Position numbers and translations under genes: made by a program. The notes beneath the pieces were generated by a model, which was not told where the DNA came from, did no database searches, and worked only from the letters and a program-made list of their open reading frames with translations. Below are positions 46,434 to 55,459 of a DNA stretch of 64,000 bases, in pieces. The DNA is taken from the NCBI GenBank assembly GCA_037893245.1, contig JBAIAA010000740.1, forward strand, positions 1 to 64,000. Direction: 5' to 3'. The stretch is from Crossaster papposus (lineage: Eukaryota; Echinodermata; Asteroidea; Velatida; Solasteridae). Positions within the stretch are counted from its first letter, which is position 1. Each line of letters starts with the position of its first letter.

Positions 46434-46649
46434 CACAAACTGACGTCAGCGTGCCCTGCTTGCCTCGCTTCTACTGCAACGAGTCCTCGACCCGCCCAGA
46501 CCAGTCCATTTGTCCCGAGGGGTACTTCTGCCAGGGGACCACGTTTAACCCTGACCCGTGTCCAAGTGGAACATTCTCTAACGTCACTGGTCTGGCCGTT
46601 GCTTCGGAATGCCCGGATTGCACACCTTGGTTCTACTGTGAAGGAACTG
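46434..46649 (+). CDS. Cys-rich GCC2/GCC3-like repeat protein, first visible exon
   Basis: This exon (phase 1 to phase 1, 216 nt) has acceptor TTGCAATGCAG and donor ACTG|GTAAAT. It encodes about 71 residues with repeated Cys-Pro-x-Gly-x-Tyr/Phe-x-Cys motifs (CLPRFYC, CPEGYFC, CPSGTFSN, CTPWFYC). The pattern is that of extracellular ephrin-receptor-like/GCC2-GCC3 repeats, in which each small module is disulphide-bonded. The protein is probably secreted or on the cell surface; ligand unknown. Upstream exons and the start codon are not visible. The reading frame joins in phase to 47880 and to 52291. Confidence 0.7.
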
Positions 46650-46659
46650 GTAAATCTCC

Positions 46660-46677
46660 CCCCCCCCCCCCCCCCCC
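46660..46677 (+). repeat. Poly(C) run
   Basis: About 17 C just after the exon donor site, inside the intron. Confidence 0.9.
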
Positions 46678-46818
46678 GTTCCCCTCCCTCCAAAAAAGAT
46701 CGTTGTAGAGCTGTGCATCGGGACCCGGTATTTGAGCAGATTCCAGGTGGACCGATTCGGCCTGTCAATCGAAAAGAGCGCTTTGACCAAATAGATTACA
46801 ACTTTTGGTCAAGTGACT

Positions 46819-47058
46819 TCAACCAGTTCGTGTCGGATGACGTATTTAAACGCAAAGTTTTTCGCAGATTTGAAACAAATGATGCATAAACGCCAAGAGC
46901 AAGGCCAGAAATGCCTGTCAGCAGCGAGCAAGGCCGGAAATGCGTGGGTGTGCTTCCCGGTGCTATCAGCCTGAACCTGCCTCGGATCGAGTTTCGTTAA
47001 AAATAATCCCGCGCGTCAGCTCGGTGATGTTAAAATAATCCTGGCCCGAACTGGTTAA
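46819..47058 (+). mobile_element. TTAA MITE family, copy 2
   Basis: The same element as 46034-46266 in the same orientation. The left flank reads TCAA (a one-base change from TTAA); the right end is GAACTGGTTAA. It lies in the intron after the 46434 exon. Confidence 0.82.
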
Positions 47059-47098
47059 TAGCAACAGTTGCTACAGTCGTAGTCCGCCATAACCTCGG

Positions 47099-47190
47099 TC
47101 AAACTCGTTCAAACTCGTTCAAACTCGTTCAAACTCGTTCAAACTCGTTCAAACTCGTTCAAACTCGTTCAAACTCGTTCAAACTCGTTC
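47099..47190 (+). repeat. 10-bp minisatellite AAACTCGTTC, nine copies
   Basis: Nine perfect tandem 10-mers inside the intron. Confidence 0.95.
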
Positions 47191-47660
47191 ACATGCGCTG
47201 TGAAAAAGTGTACACAAACAAAATGGCTTTGATATGACCAGGCATTATTTTCAATCAAAATGCTGCTGTACTTTGTCTATATCGAATGGAGAGTTTAAGA
47301 AATGGTCTAACATATGCAGTCATTCCATGTAAATCAGAACCAGTACTGGATACAAAACATACCAGAACAAAATACCACCTTTTTTATTTCTGTTTAAAAA
47401 GACGCTGGTTAAAAACGAAGGCAAATTGTCTTGTTTTTTTTTGTTGGCATCCATTATTGTAAAACTAGGTCAGTTAAATAATATTTACTATAAAATACAG
47501 CCCCCCAAATCCACCCATTCCTGACAATTCAAACAATTATTAATGGGACTGATTAAAACAAAGATATTTAGATATTTACCCAGATGTGCATATTACTGAA
47601 ATATTAAACAGTTTGCGGCAGGATAATTTTGACATTGACCATCCCCAGGTGCAAGATTAT
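47191..47660. other. Intron sequence, nothing recognised
   Basis: AT-rich intronic DNA between the AAACTCGTTC minisatellite and a decayed MITE. No coding or RNA signal seen. Confidence 0.5.
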
Positions 47661-47828
47661 TGTTTACGAACTTCGATCTGCGACGGGTTTAGGCCGGCAC
47701 CTGTGGGTAGCACACCTTTATATTTGTGGCCTCGCTCGCTGTGAGCTGGTCGCCGACAAATAATTCCGGCCTTGCTCCGAATGTGTTTATCCGTCAACAG
47801 TTTTAAATTCCCCCAAAAATTGTTAAAT
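47661..47828 (-). mobile_element. Decayed TTAA MITE copy, inverted
   Basis: The interior of the TTAA MITE on the minus strand (TTTAGGCCGGCACC, TTCCGGCCTTGCTC, TGTTTATCCGTC) without intact termini. It is more diverged than the other copies. Confidence 0.55.
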
Positions 47829-47879
47829 GTTGTGATTGTGAAAATAATTAACAAATGAATATTTCTACCCCCTTTGCAG

Positions 47880-48032
47880 CCAATACGCAGGTGACAGGTC
47901 CCTGTGACCCTAGCTACTATTGCCCCGCTGGGTCCAGCACACGCACCCAGCAGAGCGCCGAACCCCAGGATTGCCCGGCCGGCACCTATGTGGACTATTA
48001 GGGCGCTGCAGAGTGTTCCGTCTGCCCAGAAG
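47880..48032 (+). pseudogene. Cys-rich repeat exon with in-frame TAG
   Basis: A 153-nt phase 1-1 exon (acceptor CCTTTGCAG, donor AAG|GTAATT). It encodes one module with CDPSYYCPAG and CPAGTYV, then a TAG at 47999-48001, then a normal end (AECSVCPEG). The frame is otherwise perfect and fits its neighbours. The TAG could be a nonsense mutation of a GAG or CAG codon, an allele or a sequencing error. Skipping the exon would keep the frame. Confidence 0.65.
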
Positions 48033-48715
48033 GTAATTTACAAAATCTTTGATTCGTTCTTGAGCTTCAACTTCAGGCTTTACAATCATGATTTTTATCC
48101 TCTGACTAAACGGACTTCAATGATGGTCAATGTTTTGCTGTAGAGACTCCAAATGTTGTCACACAATGGCAATGCTTGGTATACTTCTATTGGGTCTGAA
48201 GCAAGGATAAAACCCAAGTTTTGTAAATGTCCATTGTGTGGCGATTGTGTACGGGCCCCGCTCTTATAAGAGAGCAAAATCCACTTTCGACTTGCCAAAC
48301 TAGATTGCAACATTAAAAACTAAAGTTATGTCATCGATAGAAGGGCAGGGTTTTTAATTGTTCTAGCTGACGATGCACATAGACAAGACAGTTTTTTTTT
48401 TAATTGTGCCGTTATTTTGTTGAGGGATTTTGCGCGTATAAATACGCCAGGTGGTCGCACAACGCCCACTTGTGAATTAAAATCAGAATGCGCTTTTGCG
48501 TAACATCATTCGCGTAACATAAAAGTGCCGACATGACATCAGCACTTTATCTCGAATAACCTTTCACCTTGACACTTTGAGGTACCGAATTAGTTTATTC
48601 TTGGCTAATGCAATGGGAGTTAGCTATGGAGTTCAGCTGCTCCGATTCCTTACCACATGTGTATTATAAAAAGCAAAAGCCATTTGGATTTAATTTGCGA
48701 CACCATTTTTGTCCA
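48033..48715. other. Intron sequence, nothing recognised
   Basis: Intron DNA with no supported gene or repeat family. It precedes a roughly 55-60-bp minisatellite. Confidence 0.45.
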
Positions 48716-49150
48716 TTGTGTAATTGTAAGCTATAGCCAAGTAATTCAGAAGCAGCTGCTTCCATTGGGGCATGTACACTTGTAAGCCATAACCAAGTAA
48801 TTAAGAAGCAGCTGCTTCCATTGGGGCATGTGTTATTGTAAGCCATAACCAAGTAATTCAGACAGCCGCTTCCGTTGCAGCATGTGCACTTGTAAGCCAT
48901 AACCAAGTAATTAGGAAGCTCTGCTTCAATTGGGGCATGTGTAATTGTAAGCCATAACCTAAAAATTCAGAAGCAGCCACTTCCATTGGGGCATGTGTAA
49001 TTGTAAGCTATTGCAATGCAATTCAGATGAGGCCGCAGCTGCTTCACTTCGGGCATGTGTAATTAAAGCCATATCCAAGTAATTTAGAAGCAGCCGCTTC
49101 CAATGAGGCATGTGTGCCAAGTGTAAGCCATAGTCAAGTAATTTGGACAC
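48716..49150 (+). repeat. 55-60-bp minisatellite, about seven copies
   Basis: Units contain TGTAAGCCATAACCAAGTAATT and AGAAGCAGCTGCTTCCATTG GGGCATGTG, with a CAGCTG palindrome. They vary in length and carry many substitutions. The array ends about 30 bp before a decayed exon start at 49181. Confidence 0.88.
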
Positions 49151-49180
49151 AGCCTTACTGTATGACCGTCTCTCCCCCAG

Positions 49181-49202
49181 GATATTATTGCTTGTTTGAA
49201 TA
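49181..49202 (+). pseudogene. Remnant of a Cys-rich repeat exon
   Basis: A good acceptor (CTCTCCCCCAG) is followed by GATATTATTGC, the same start (G-Y-Y-C) as the exon at 52291. A stop follows after seven codons and there is no donor. It is probably the stump of a lost exon. Confidence 0.45.
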
Positions 49203-49268
49203 AAGCTACAAATCCAGAAAGTGAAAGTTTTTGTATCGGCATGCCCGACATTTTTTATTTTGGTTTAG

Positions 49269-49623
49269 CCAAATGTGAATGGTGGGGAATGCAAAGCGGG
49301 CGAATACTGCCCTAGCGGCTCAGCCCAGCCCTGGCCCTGCACCCCGGCTGGCACTGCAACACCACAGGCCTCTCCGACCCCTCAGGCCAGTGCAGCCCGG
49401 GCTTCTACTGCCCCGAGGGCTCGTCCAGTCCTAAGGAGCGGGAGTGCCCGGTCGGCCGGTACTGCCCATTGGAGACCAGCGTCCCAATCCCTTGCTTCAA
49501 TGGGACTTACAAGTTACAACCCGGCCACAGGGCAGGATGGTCTGGAGGATTGCTTGCCTTGCCGGGCTGGGTTCTACTGTGACGAGATTGGAGCTTCGGC
49601 CACCAGCGGCATATGCTCGGCAG
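49269..49623 (+). pseudogene. Cys-rich repeat exon with several frame breaks
   Basis: Similarity to the repeat protein runs through about 118 codons but moves between frames. One extra base lies near the start (CCAAATGTG), a change near 49345 follows GGC-ACT, and a 7-bp duplication (TTACAAG then TTACAAC) lies near 49507. Motifs such as GFYCPEG, CPVGRYCP, CLPCRAGFYC remain. The expected donor reads GCAG|AT instead of GT. The exon is therefore dead or badly sequenced. Confidence 0.6.
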
Positions 49624-49930
49624 ATAGGTTCAATCTTCTCCTGAAGACGATCAGAGCATGCTGATCGGAACGTTGAGTCCGCACTCAAACGGTTCTCTTC
49701 AGAACTACACAATTTTCCTAAATAATTCAACCACAAGGTGTTGCTGCAAACCTTCACTAGTTTGTTACTACCACCATGCAAATCTTTAAATCCTATTTAA
49801 TGGGAACATACAGGGTGTATATACACAAAATGCAACTAAATATAACGGAATACCTTGCGTATAATGTATAACTAGGTATAACTATATCTATGCATAACTA
49901 TATCTGACAATGTTTAACAGAATATGGAGT
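49624..49930. other. Intron, short hairpin GATCAGAGCATGCTGATC
   Basis: 49644-49665 contains a GATCAG/CTGATC inverted repeat followed by GGAACGTTGAGTCC. No gene is seen. ATAACTATATCT-type words recur at 49865-49910. Confidence 0.4.
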
Positions 49931-49934
49931 GTCG

Positions 49935-50285
49935 TGGTCTCGTGGTTTGGAGCATCGCATTTGTAATCTGTAGGTTAAGCTACAGGTTGTGGGTTCGAGT
50001 CCTGCCCGAGACTATGGTGCGTGTGCCCTTGGGCAAGGCACTTTGTCACTCATTGCTTCTCCACCCAGGAGTAAATGGGTACCTGTGAGGGCAGAGATGG
50101 TTTAATTGTGGTTGATTTAGCTGCTTTGCGCCGAAATGGCAGCATCGAGCTGTATACTCCCCAGGGAACTGAGATGGTATTTGGAATGTTTCATGGGCCC
50201 AATGACCGAGGTAAAAATGTTAAGCGCTTTGAAACTTTGGTGATAAAGCGCTATATAAGCACCGCACAATATGAGTATTTTTCCA
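49935..50285 (+). mobile_element. tRNA-derived SINE (class II tRNA head)
   Basis: The head folds like a long-variable-arm tRNA: GTCTCG pairs with CGAGAC, the variable arm is CTGTAG/CTACAG, and the polymerase III B box is GGTTCGAGTCC. A body (CCCTTGGGCAAGGCACTTTG, ACCCAGGAGTAAATGGGTACC) and a 3' hairpin GCGCTTTG/AAAGCGC ATATAAGC follow. It lies in an intron and has no functional gene. Confidence 0.75.
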
Positions 50286-50349
50286 AGAGAGGTCAAATTG
50301 ACCATAGGACCAAGTTTTTTAATTTTGTTTGGATACTGTGCAAGTATTA

Positions 50350-50461
50350 AAATCAAGTCCTTAGACACTTTTGTCTGTGCAGGCGCCACCGAAATAAACC
50401 AGAGCTGGAGGGAACGGGCATATTGGCTAAGCGCTGGCTCATTTCGGTGACGACTTGATTT
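50350..50461. mobile_element. Small 112-bp inverted-repeat element
   Basis: AAATCAAGTC at the left is inverted as GACTTGATTT at the right. The inner CACCGAAAT and ATTTCGGTG also pair. It could be a very short MITE; no target duplication was defined. Confidence 0.5.
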
Positions 50462-50772
50462 CAGTCTAAACTATTTTCTATAGGGGCCTATTATCGATGT
50501 TAGTTCTATTATTTGTTAGTTAAATGCATTCGACGTGTGGTATTCCGTTATTTTTTTATATTTTTTGTATACACTCTGTACAACATTCGCAAACATCAAA
50601 AAATTTAAAATCCAAATCATCTCGAAACACTTGACTGGACTGTTAGGGAATGACAGTCTAAAGCATCCTGTAAAATAATGGCTCTTGGTGTGCAGACAAT
50701 TTCAAGTAAAGTTTTTGTATAAATTTTCTACACTGGTCAATTGACCAGTGTTGACAAAAAAAAATGGCTTTC
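50462..50772. other. Intron sequence, nothing recognised
   Basis: AT-rich intronic DNA. CACTGGTCAATTGACCAGTG at 50731-50750 is a perfect palindrome. Confidence 0.5.
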
Positions 50773-51008
50773 TTAACCAGTTAGCGCCGAGATTATTGTA
50801 ACATCACCGAGCCGACGCGCTGGTTTATTTTTAACGAAATACGAGGCGGGTTCAGGCCGATAGTACCGGGAAACACACCCACACATTTCCGGCGTTGCTT
50901 GCTGCTGACAGACATTTTCGGCCTTGCACGTGGCGTGTTTATGTGTCATCCGTTTTAGTCTGGGGAAAACTTTGCGTTTATTTACGTCATCCGCCGCGAA
51001 CTGGTTAA
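50773..51008 (-). mobile_element. TTAA MITE family, inverted copy
   Basis: Same family in the opposite orientation. It begins TTAACCAGTTAGCGCCG and ends CGCGAACTGGTTAA, with TTAA on both sides. Confidence 0.83.
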
Positions 51009-51035
51009 AACACATACATTCGCATTTTTGTATCA

Positions 51036-51350
51036 CTGTGGAGACATGGCTTTGTTCTCGTGTACAAAATGGTTAGAAAGTCGAGCACGTTTTTCAAAAT
51101 GCTCCCATTTTAACCATAATTTTTTTCCTGGGTTGAAATTTCGACCCAATATACCCTATATTATACCCTAACCCAAACACTAACCCTAACCCACATTCTA
51201 ATCCTAGTTTTTGAGTAATTTAAGTAAAATCCAAAAATCTAATTCGTGAAATTTCCAATGGAGACCTATTCATCTATAGAAATTTACCCTCCGGAGATGT
51301 TTTGTCTCCATTGTACACATTGTGTTCATGTCTCCAGAGGGTACGGTATT
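51036..51350. repeat. Inverted-repeat segment with telomere-like words
   Basis: CTGTGGAGACATGG with CTCGTGTACAAAATGG (51036-51072) is loosely inverted at 51310-51345 (CATGTCTCCAGAGGG with TTGTACACA). The interior at 51160-51203 holds degenerate CCCTAACCC telomere-like units. Confidence 0.4.
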
Positions 51351-51435
51351 TCGCACCACTGCTCTACTTGTTCATAATTTCTTTGTAATTGATTACACAC
51401 CCGAAGCCAGCTTGACTGATTCTCTGACCTTACAA

Positions 51436-51640
51436 GTTTTCCCCAGATTCAAAACGGGTGACGCATAAACACCCTCACGAGCAAGGCCGAAAATGTCTGT
51501 TAGCAACGAGCAAGGCCAGAAATGCGTGGGTGTGCTTTCCGGTACCATCGGCTTGAACCCGCCTCGAATCGTGTTTTGTTAAAAATAAACCAGCGCGTCG
51601 GCTCGGTGATGTTACAATAATCCCGGCGCGAACTGGTTGA
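51436..51640 (+). mobile_element. TTAA MITE family, left-truncated copy
   Basis: It lacks the left terminus (starts at about TTTTCCCCAGATTC) and ends GCGAACTGGTTGA. The rest matches the other copies. Confidence 0.75.
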
Positions 51641-51782
51641 TTTGTTTTTCTTCTTTTTCAAAACCGTCAATTTCAAAATATTTCAGCACAAGTTCAATCA
51701 GACGGAATATGGCCACAGCTTAAATACTTTGTCACATCTGCCCATCTGTCCAGTCAATGTAAAAATCGTGGCGAAAAACTGG

Positions 51783-52186
51783 TTAACCCTGCAAGCAGCC
51801 ATGAGGCCGATTCGGAAGGCACATTTCTTTTTCTAACTTCCATATGAAGTTGTCGGCCTATTCCATTCAAATGTTTTTATTCCTCAATGACACATTGTAG
51901 TTTGAGAAACCTGGGCCCCAGCGGAAAACCCATTCACTTGTGCACAAAATGGGCCCAATTCACTTGCGCACAAAATGGGCTCTTTGTGTTTCGCCGCCTA
52001 ACTGTCTAGCCAGCCAGCCTCTCCAGGGGTGTCATAAGTCATCCTACTGCTGGCCTACAGTAGTGACAGGAAAAAAAAACCACAGATGTATACAACTGCA
52101 CAAAACATAGGTAAACCAAGGTGCCTTCCAAATTTACCCCATGGAAGCTGCGCGAAAATATTTGGCTCGCGCAGCTCGCAGGGTTA
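51783..52186. mobile_element. Second TTAA-flanked inverted-repeat element
   Basis: A 404-bp segment starting TTAACCCTGCAAGC and ending GCTCGCAGGGTTAA. GAAGGCAC near the left is inverted as GTGCCTTC near the right. Its left TTAA is shared with a decayed end (GCGAAAAACTGGTTAA) of the first TTAA family. It carries no coding frame. Confidence 0.55.
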
Positions 52187-52290
52187 AAGGCTGTTTTTTC
52201 TTTTCTTCGTAGAACCCACTTCTGTAGGTGTATGTGTGACTGTTCGCCATAACCAAGTCGATTTCTAACTTCTTTTTTGGTTTTGGTTAG

Positions 52291-52449
52291 GATATTATTG
52301 CCCCCCTGGTCAGAAAACTTCTACTCCGGCTGACTACCTGTGCCCAACTGGTCATTTCTGCAAGGAGAACTTCCCCGACCCTGAACGGTGCAACAACGGC
52401 ACGTACCAAGACGAGGAAGGCAAGTCAGACTGCCTGCTGTGTGAAGAAG
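52291..52449 (+). CDS. Cys-rich repeat protein, exon (intact)
   Basis: A 159-nt phase 1-1 exon (acceptor TTTTGGTTAG, donor AAG|GTAAAA) coding 53 residues with YYCPPG, CPTGHFC and CLLCEEG spacing. It is the first undamaged exon after the broken ones and joins in frame to the 46434 exon if 47880 and 49269 are skipped. It is part of the same extracellular module protein. Confidence 0.72.
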
Positions 52450-52609
52450 GTAAAAAAAGAGATTGGCTCTCAGAACTATTGGAGGGAAGGAGGTGTTACT
52501 CAGTACAATTGGCCACACGGGGACGTGCCACAAGCATGGGTCGCATTTTTAAATATATGGTATATCAATAAACCCTTTTTCGCCCCTGTTTGGTGGTAAA
52601 CTCGCACTC

Positions 52610-52904
52610 GGAAAGGGCATGATGTGATTTTGGATTTAAAGTGGACACGGTCCTTAGCAGGATGTGATTTCAACAACAGATTTCAAATACCACATTCAAA
52701 TGCTTGAAATTCACATCCTTCATTCAAATTCGCATCCTGGGTTAAGTCGTTAAGATTCAAATTCACATCCACTGGATTCTTATTTTGGAAGAGGATGTGA
52801 ATTTTGAGCTTTTTGGATGTGATTTTTGGAATTCTTGTTTCAAAATCACATTCTGCTAATGACCTGGGGTCGCTTTGAATGCAAAATCACATCATGCCCT
52901 TTCC
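52610..52904. mobile_element. 295-bp MITE with perfect 23-bp terminal inverted repeats
   Basis: 52610-52632 (GGAAAGGGCATGATGTG onward) is the exact inverse of 52882-52904. The interior is full of CACATCC and GGATGTGA words in both orientations. No target duplication is apparent and there is no coding frame. Confidence 0.8.
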
Positions 52905-53326
52905 TAGGGTCATAGATTGTAATTCTATCCTCAGTATTGACATGGTGTTTTATCACATATGGTATATGAATGGGTGGTAAATATTCTAGCTTGCTCGTTA
53001 TAATAATAGTGCATGCTCACCATACCAGCTCGTAACGTTATGTATTTGATCTGTTTCCAACATTCAGGACATTAACGCACATGTGAGTTGAGTGTGCACA
53101 AAATAACCTTTCTACCTCCAACCCATGAATCTGACTATGGACCTGTCGATTTGTACTGTCGATTTGTTTATCAATGGATGGTATTTGAATTTAGTTTACC
53201 AGTATAGTCATGGGTACCTATTCTACGTTGGTATATGCATGGGTAGTGAAAACAAGTTCAAAGTGGTATAGCCATTGGTCTTACCTCAAAATCAACGTGA
53301 CATGCATGTTTTTTTTACTTCGAAAG
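52905..53326. other. Intron sequence, nothing recognised
   Basis: AT-rich intron with GGTATATG-type words. The acceptor of the next exon (ACTTCGAAAG) has a weak pyrimidine tract but follows seven T. Confidence 0.5.
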
Positions 53327-53555
53327 GTTGCTTCTGCGACAACACTGAGTCTGCTGTGATTCACCTCAGCACTTTTGCCTGTCCGACCGGCTACTACTGC
53401 CTGTCGGGTACCCAGCGAGCCATCGAGTACCCTTGCCCTGTGGGGACTTTCAATAACCTGACCAATGCCGTCAACGAGAGCTGGTGCCAACCCTGCCTGG
53501 CTGGCTTCTACCGTCTGGCGGGGACCAGCGTGTCTGAGTTGCCGTGCTATGCAGG
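53327..53555 (+). CDS. Cys-rich repeat protein, exon (phase 1 to 2)
   Basis: A 229-nt exon coding about 76 residues with CPTGYYCLSG, CPVGTFNNLTN, CQPCLAGFY and a final CYAG. It starts in phase 1 and ends in phase 2 (GCAGG|GTAGGT), which matches the next exon (one leading base). This pair is the only break in the otherwise regular 1-1 exon pattern. Potential N-glycosylation sites NLTN and NESW are visible. Confidence 0.72.
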
Positions 53556-53654
53556 GTAGGTTCTCCGTCTGGATTTATATCCGAGACAAGTGGCCGGTCG
53601 CTTGTTGTGCACATGCGCAGTTGGAATATTGAACTGGTTTACATTTATAAGTAA

Positions 53655-53880
53655 TTCTGCAGGTCTGGGGTTTGAGTCTAGCCTGGCGTTATGGTATATG
53701 TGCTCTTGGGCGAGACACTTTGTCTCTCATTGCTTCTTCCCACCCAGAAGTACCTGTGAGGGTAGAGAGGGTTATTGTGTTTGATAAGATGGCAGTGACG
53801 AGCTGTACACTCCCCGGGGAGCTGAGATGGTATTTGTAATGCTTCAGTGGCCCAATGATAATATTCTAGGTGCCATAATA
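53655..53880 (+). mobile_element. tRNA-derived SINE, 5'-truncated second copy
   Basis: Related to 49935-50285 from its B box (GGTTTGAGTC) through CTCTTGGGCGAGACACTTTG, ACCTGTGAGGG and GAGCTGTACACTCCCC. The tRNA head is mostly lost. Confidence 0.7.
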
Positions 53881-53978
53881 TTTGTTAGGTTCAATGAACT
53901 ACTCTATACTCCCATATGACCCGGGCCACAGCAATGAGCACTTTACACACTGCATCACTCGTGAGGTTTTCATAATTA

Positions 53979-54205
53979 GGGAGTCAGGTTGGTGTAGTGG
54001 TTACTGTCCTTGCCCTTCCACCACTGTGGCCCGGGTTTGATTCCATGCCTGGTCTAGTTTCTACCTGATTCCGTGGGTTTTTCCCAGAATATTCTTCCGA
54101 GGCTTTTCTCCCACCTCCAAAACTGTAATTATTTCTCACTGTCTTCTCTACAGGTTTCTTGCGAGTTTAATTCAGTCTTGCACTCTTGTGGATTCCTTGG
54201 TATCA
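53979..54205 (+). mobile_element. Second SINE family, copy a
   Basis: It starts GGAGTCAGGTTGGTGTAGTGG (A box-like) with GGCCCGGGTTTGATTCC (B box-like), then a pyrimidine-rich body including CTGTCTTCTCTACAG. It differs from the SINE at 49935. Confidence 0.65.
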
Positions 54206-54216
54206 GTACCAGAAAT

Positions 54217-54242
54217 ATTATAATAATAATAATAATAATATT
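54217..54242 (+). repeat. (TAA)n microsatellite
   Basis: About seven AAT units directly before the acceptor of the 54254 exon; possibly the tail of the preceding SINE. Confidence 0.85.
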
Positions 54243-54253
54243 TCTGACTTCAG

Positions 54254-54447
54254 ATACTACTGCAAAGGCGGTGACGGCATCCCCAACCCCAACGAATGCC
54301 CTGAGGGTAGCTACTGCATGGAAGGTAGCTACCAGCCTACTCCATGCCCTGCAGGGACCATATCGTCTGGAACAGGCAACAAGAACGTGACAGACTGCGC
54401 ACCCTGCGACATCGGGCACTACTGCAACGTCAACAGCTCTCAAAATG
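54254..54447 (+). CDS. Cys-rich repeat protein, exon (phase 2 to 1)
   Basis: A 194-nt exon (acceptor CTGACTTCAG, donor AATG|GTACAA) coding about 64 residues with YYCKGGDG, CPEGSYCMEGSY, CPAGTISSGTG and CDIGHYCNVN. It is intact. A SINE and its microsatellite lie within 15 bp of the acceptor, so the branch-point region is SINE-derived. Confidence 0.74.
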
Positions 54448-54930
54448 GTACAAGCCTAGCTTTTTTTGCTCATATGAACTGTCGGTGTAGATGTCTAGTG
54501 CATTTTTCCTTTTTGTTTTGCTCGTGCTATTTGACAGTGCTCCCAATTTTGGGTCTGCGAATAGTTGCCCTTGCTGGGATGTGTTTTAAGGCAACAACAT
54601 AGTTCTTGATACAGAGATTTACATGCGCGAGGCACGCACTGCACAATGAGGAGTGATGTGTCACAGAACAAAATGTTAGTGGTGTAGTGTGAATTTGGGA
54701 TTATGAAATACAAACTCGTGTATTGCACATGCTGTGTGCGGGTTTAACCAATGAAAGGGTAAAAGAAGGCACTTTTATTAGAAGTCCAAATTTCATATGA
54801 CACCAGGAAAAATAAGTGTTTAAAACAGTTGGTGTTTTATCATCGTTTTTAAATCACCCTTGTGACAGGCTGACGACCAATAGAAATGGCTAGGTATTTC
54901 TGAATGCATGTTTAATAAGTAAAGGGATTT
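54448..54930. other. Intron with an old dispersed repeat
   Basis: 54685-54845 resembles 25427-25615. Otherwise no feature is seen. Confidence 0.45.
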
Positions 54931-54931
54931 C

Positions 54932-55090
54932 GGTAGTCAGGTTGGCGTAGCGGTTCTTTCCTCGCCTTCTTTCCACTGCTGTGACTCAGGTTCGTATCCC
55001 GGTGTTCAGTCCCTGCTTGATTTTGTGGATTTTCCTCCCACCTTCCTCTCATTGTCTTCTCCCTGCAGTTTTTGTTTTGCTTTCGAGCCA
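54932..55090 (+). mobile_element. Second SINE family, copy b
   Basis: GGTAGTCAGGTTGGCGTAGCGG, then ACTCAGGTTCGTATCCC and the pyrimidine-rich body, as in copy a (53979). More decayed relatives follow at about 55615-55735 and 55750-55890. Confidence 0.65.
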
Positions 55091-55179
55091 CAGTACCAAA
55101 GACACTTTTTGAGGAATCCATGGTTTTATTAATGCAAATAATTTGTACTGATGGGACCAAAAATAACTTTTAGTAATTT

Positions 55180-55246
55180 GGGGGGGGGGGGGGGGGGGGG
55201 GGGGTACGTACGTACCCGTCGCACCCCCCCCCCCCCCCCCCCCCCC
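55180..55246. repeat. G25 / TACGTACGTA / C23 palindromic tract
   Basis: A run of 25 G, a TACGTACGTACCCGTCGCA centre and a run of 23 C. It could form a long GC hairpin or quadruplex. Run lengths may be wrong because such tracts sequence badly. Confidence 0.9.
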
Positions 55247-55357
55247 TGCGTACCGGCATGTGGTGTCGTAATTTTTGTCTGGAAACAGACTAGTGGTCAC
55301 TAGTTCACAGTTTGCACTGATATTTTAAAACGTTTACTTCTTCTTCTTTTTTCCTAG

Positions 55358-55459
55358 GATCAACATGTCCAGAGAAAGGAATGATCACCACGCTGCCATG
55401 CCTGGCAGGCTACTACTGTCCAGAAGGAACGGATAATAACAGAATGCCGTGCCCTTCAG
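55358..55459 (+). CDS. Cys-rich repeat protein, exon (short, phase 1-1)
   Basis: A 102-nt exon (acceptor TTTTTTCCTAG, donor TCAG|GTAAGA) coding about 34 residues with CPEKG, CLAGYYCPEG and CPSG. Strong splice sites, intact. Confidence 0.72.

Noticed and set aside
47661..47854. 65-codon minus-strand frame
   Set aside because: It overlaps a decayed MITE and has no independent support.
49935..50012. Functional tRNA gene
   Set aside because: The cloverleaf is imperfect, is followed directly by a SINE body and 3' tail, and a related truncated copy lies at 53655.
51642..51836. 64-codon plus-strand frame after the truncated MITE
   Set aside because: It crosses a MITE end and the second TTAA element, and shows no protein features.
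54129..54443. Minus-strand frame opposite the Cys-rich exon
   Set aside because: It is the antisense shadow of the 54254-54447 exon and the adjoining SINE.
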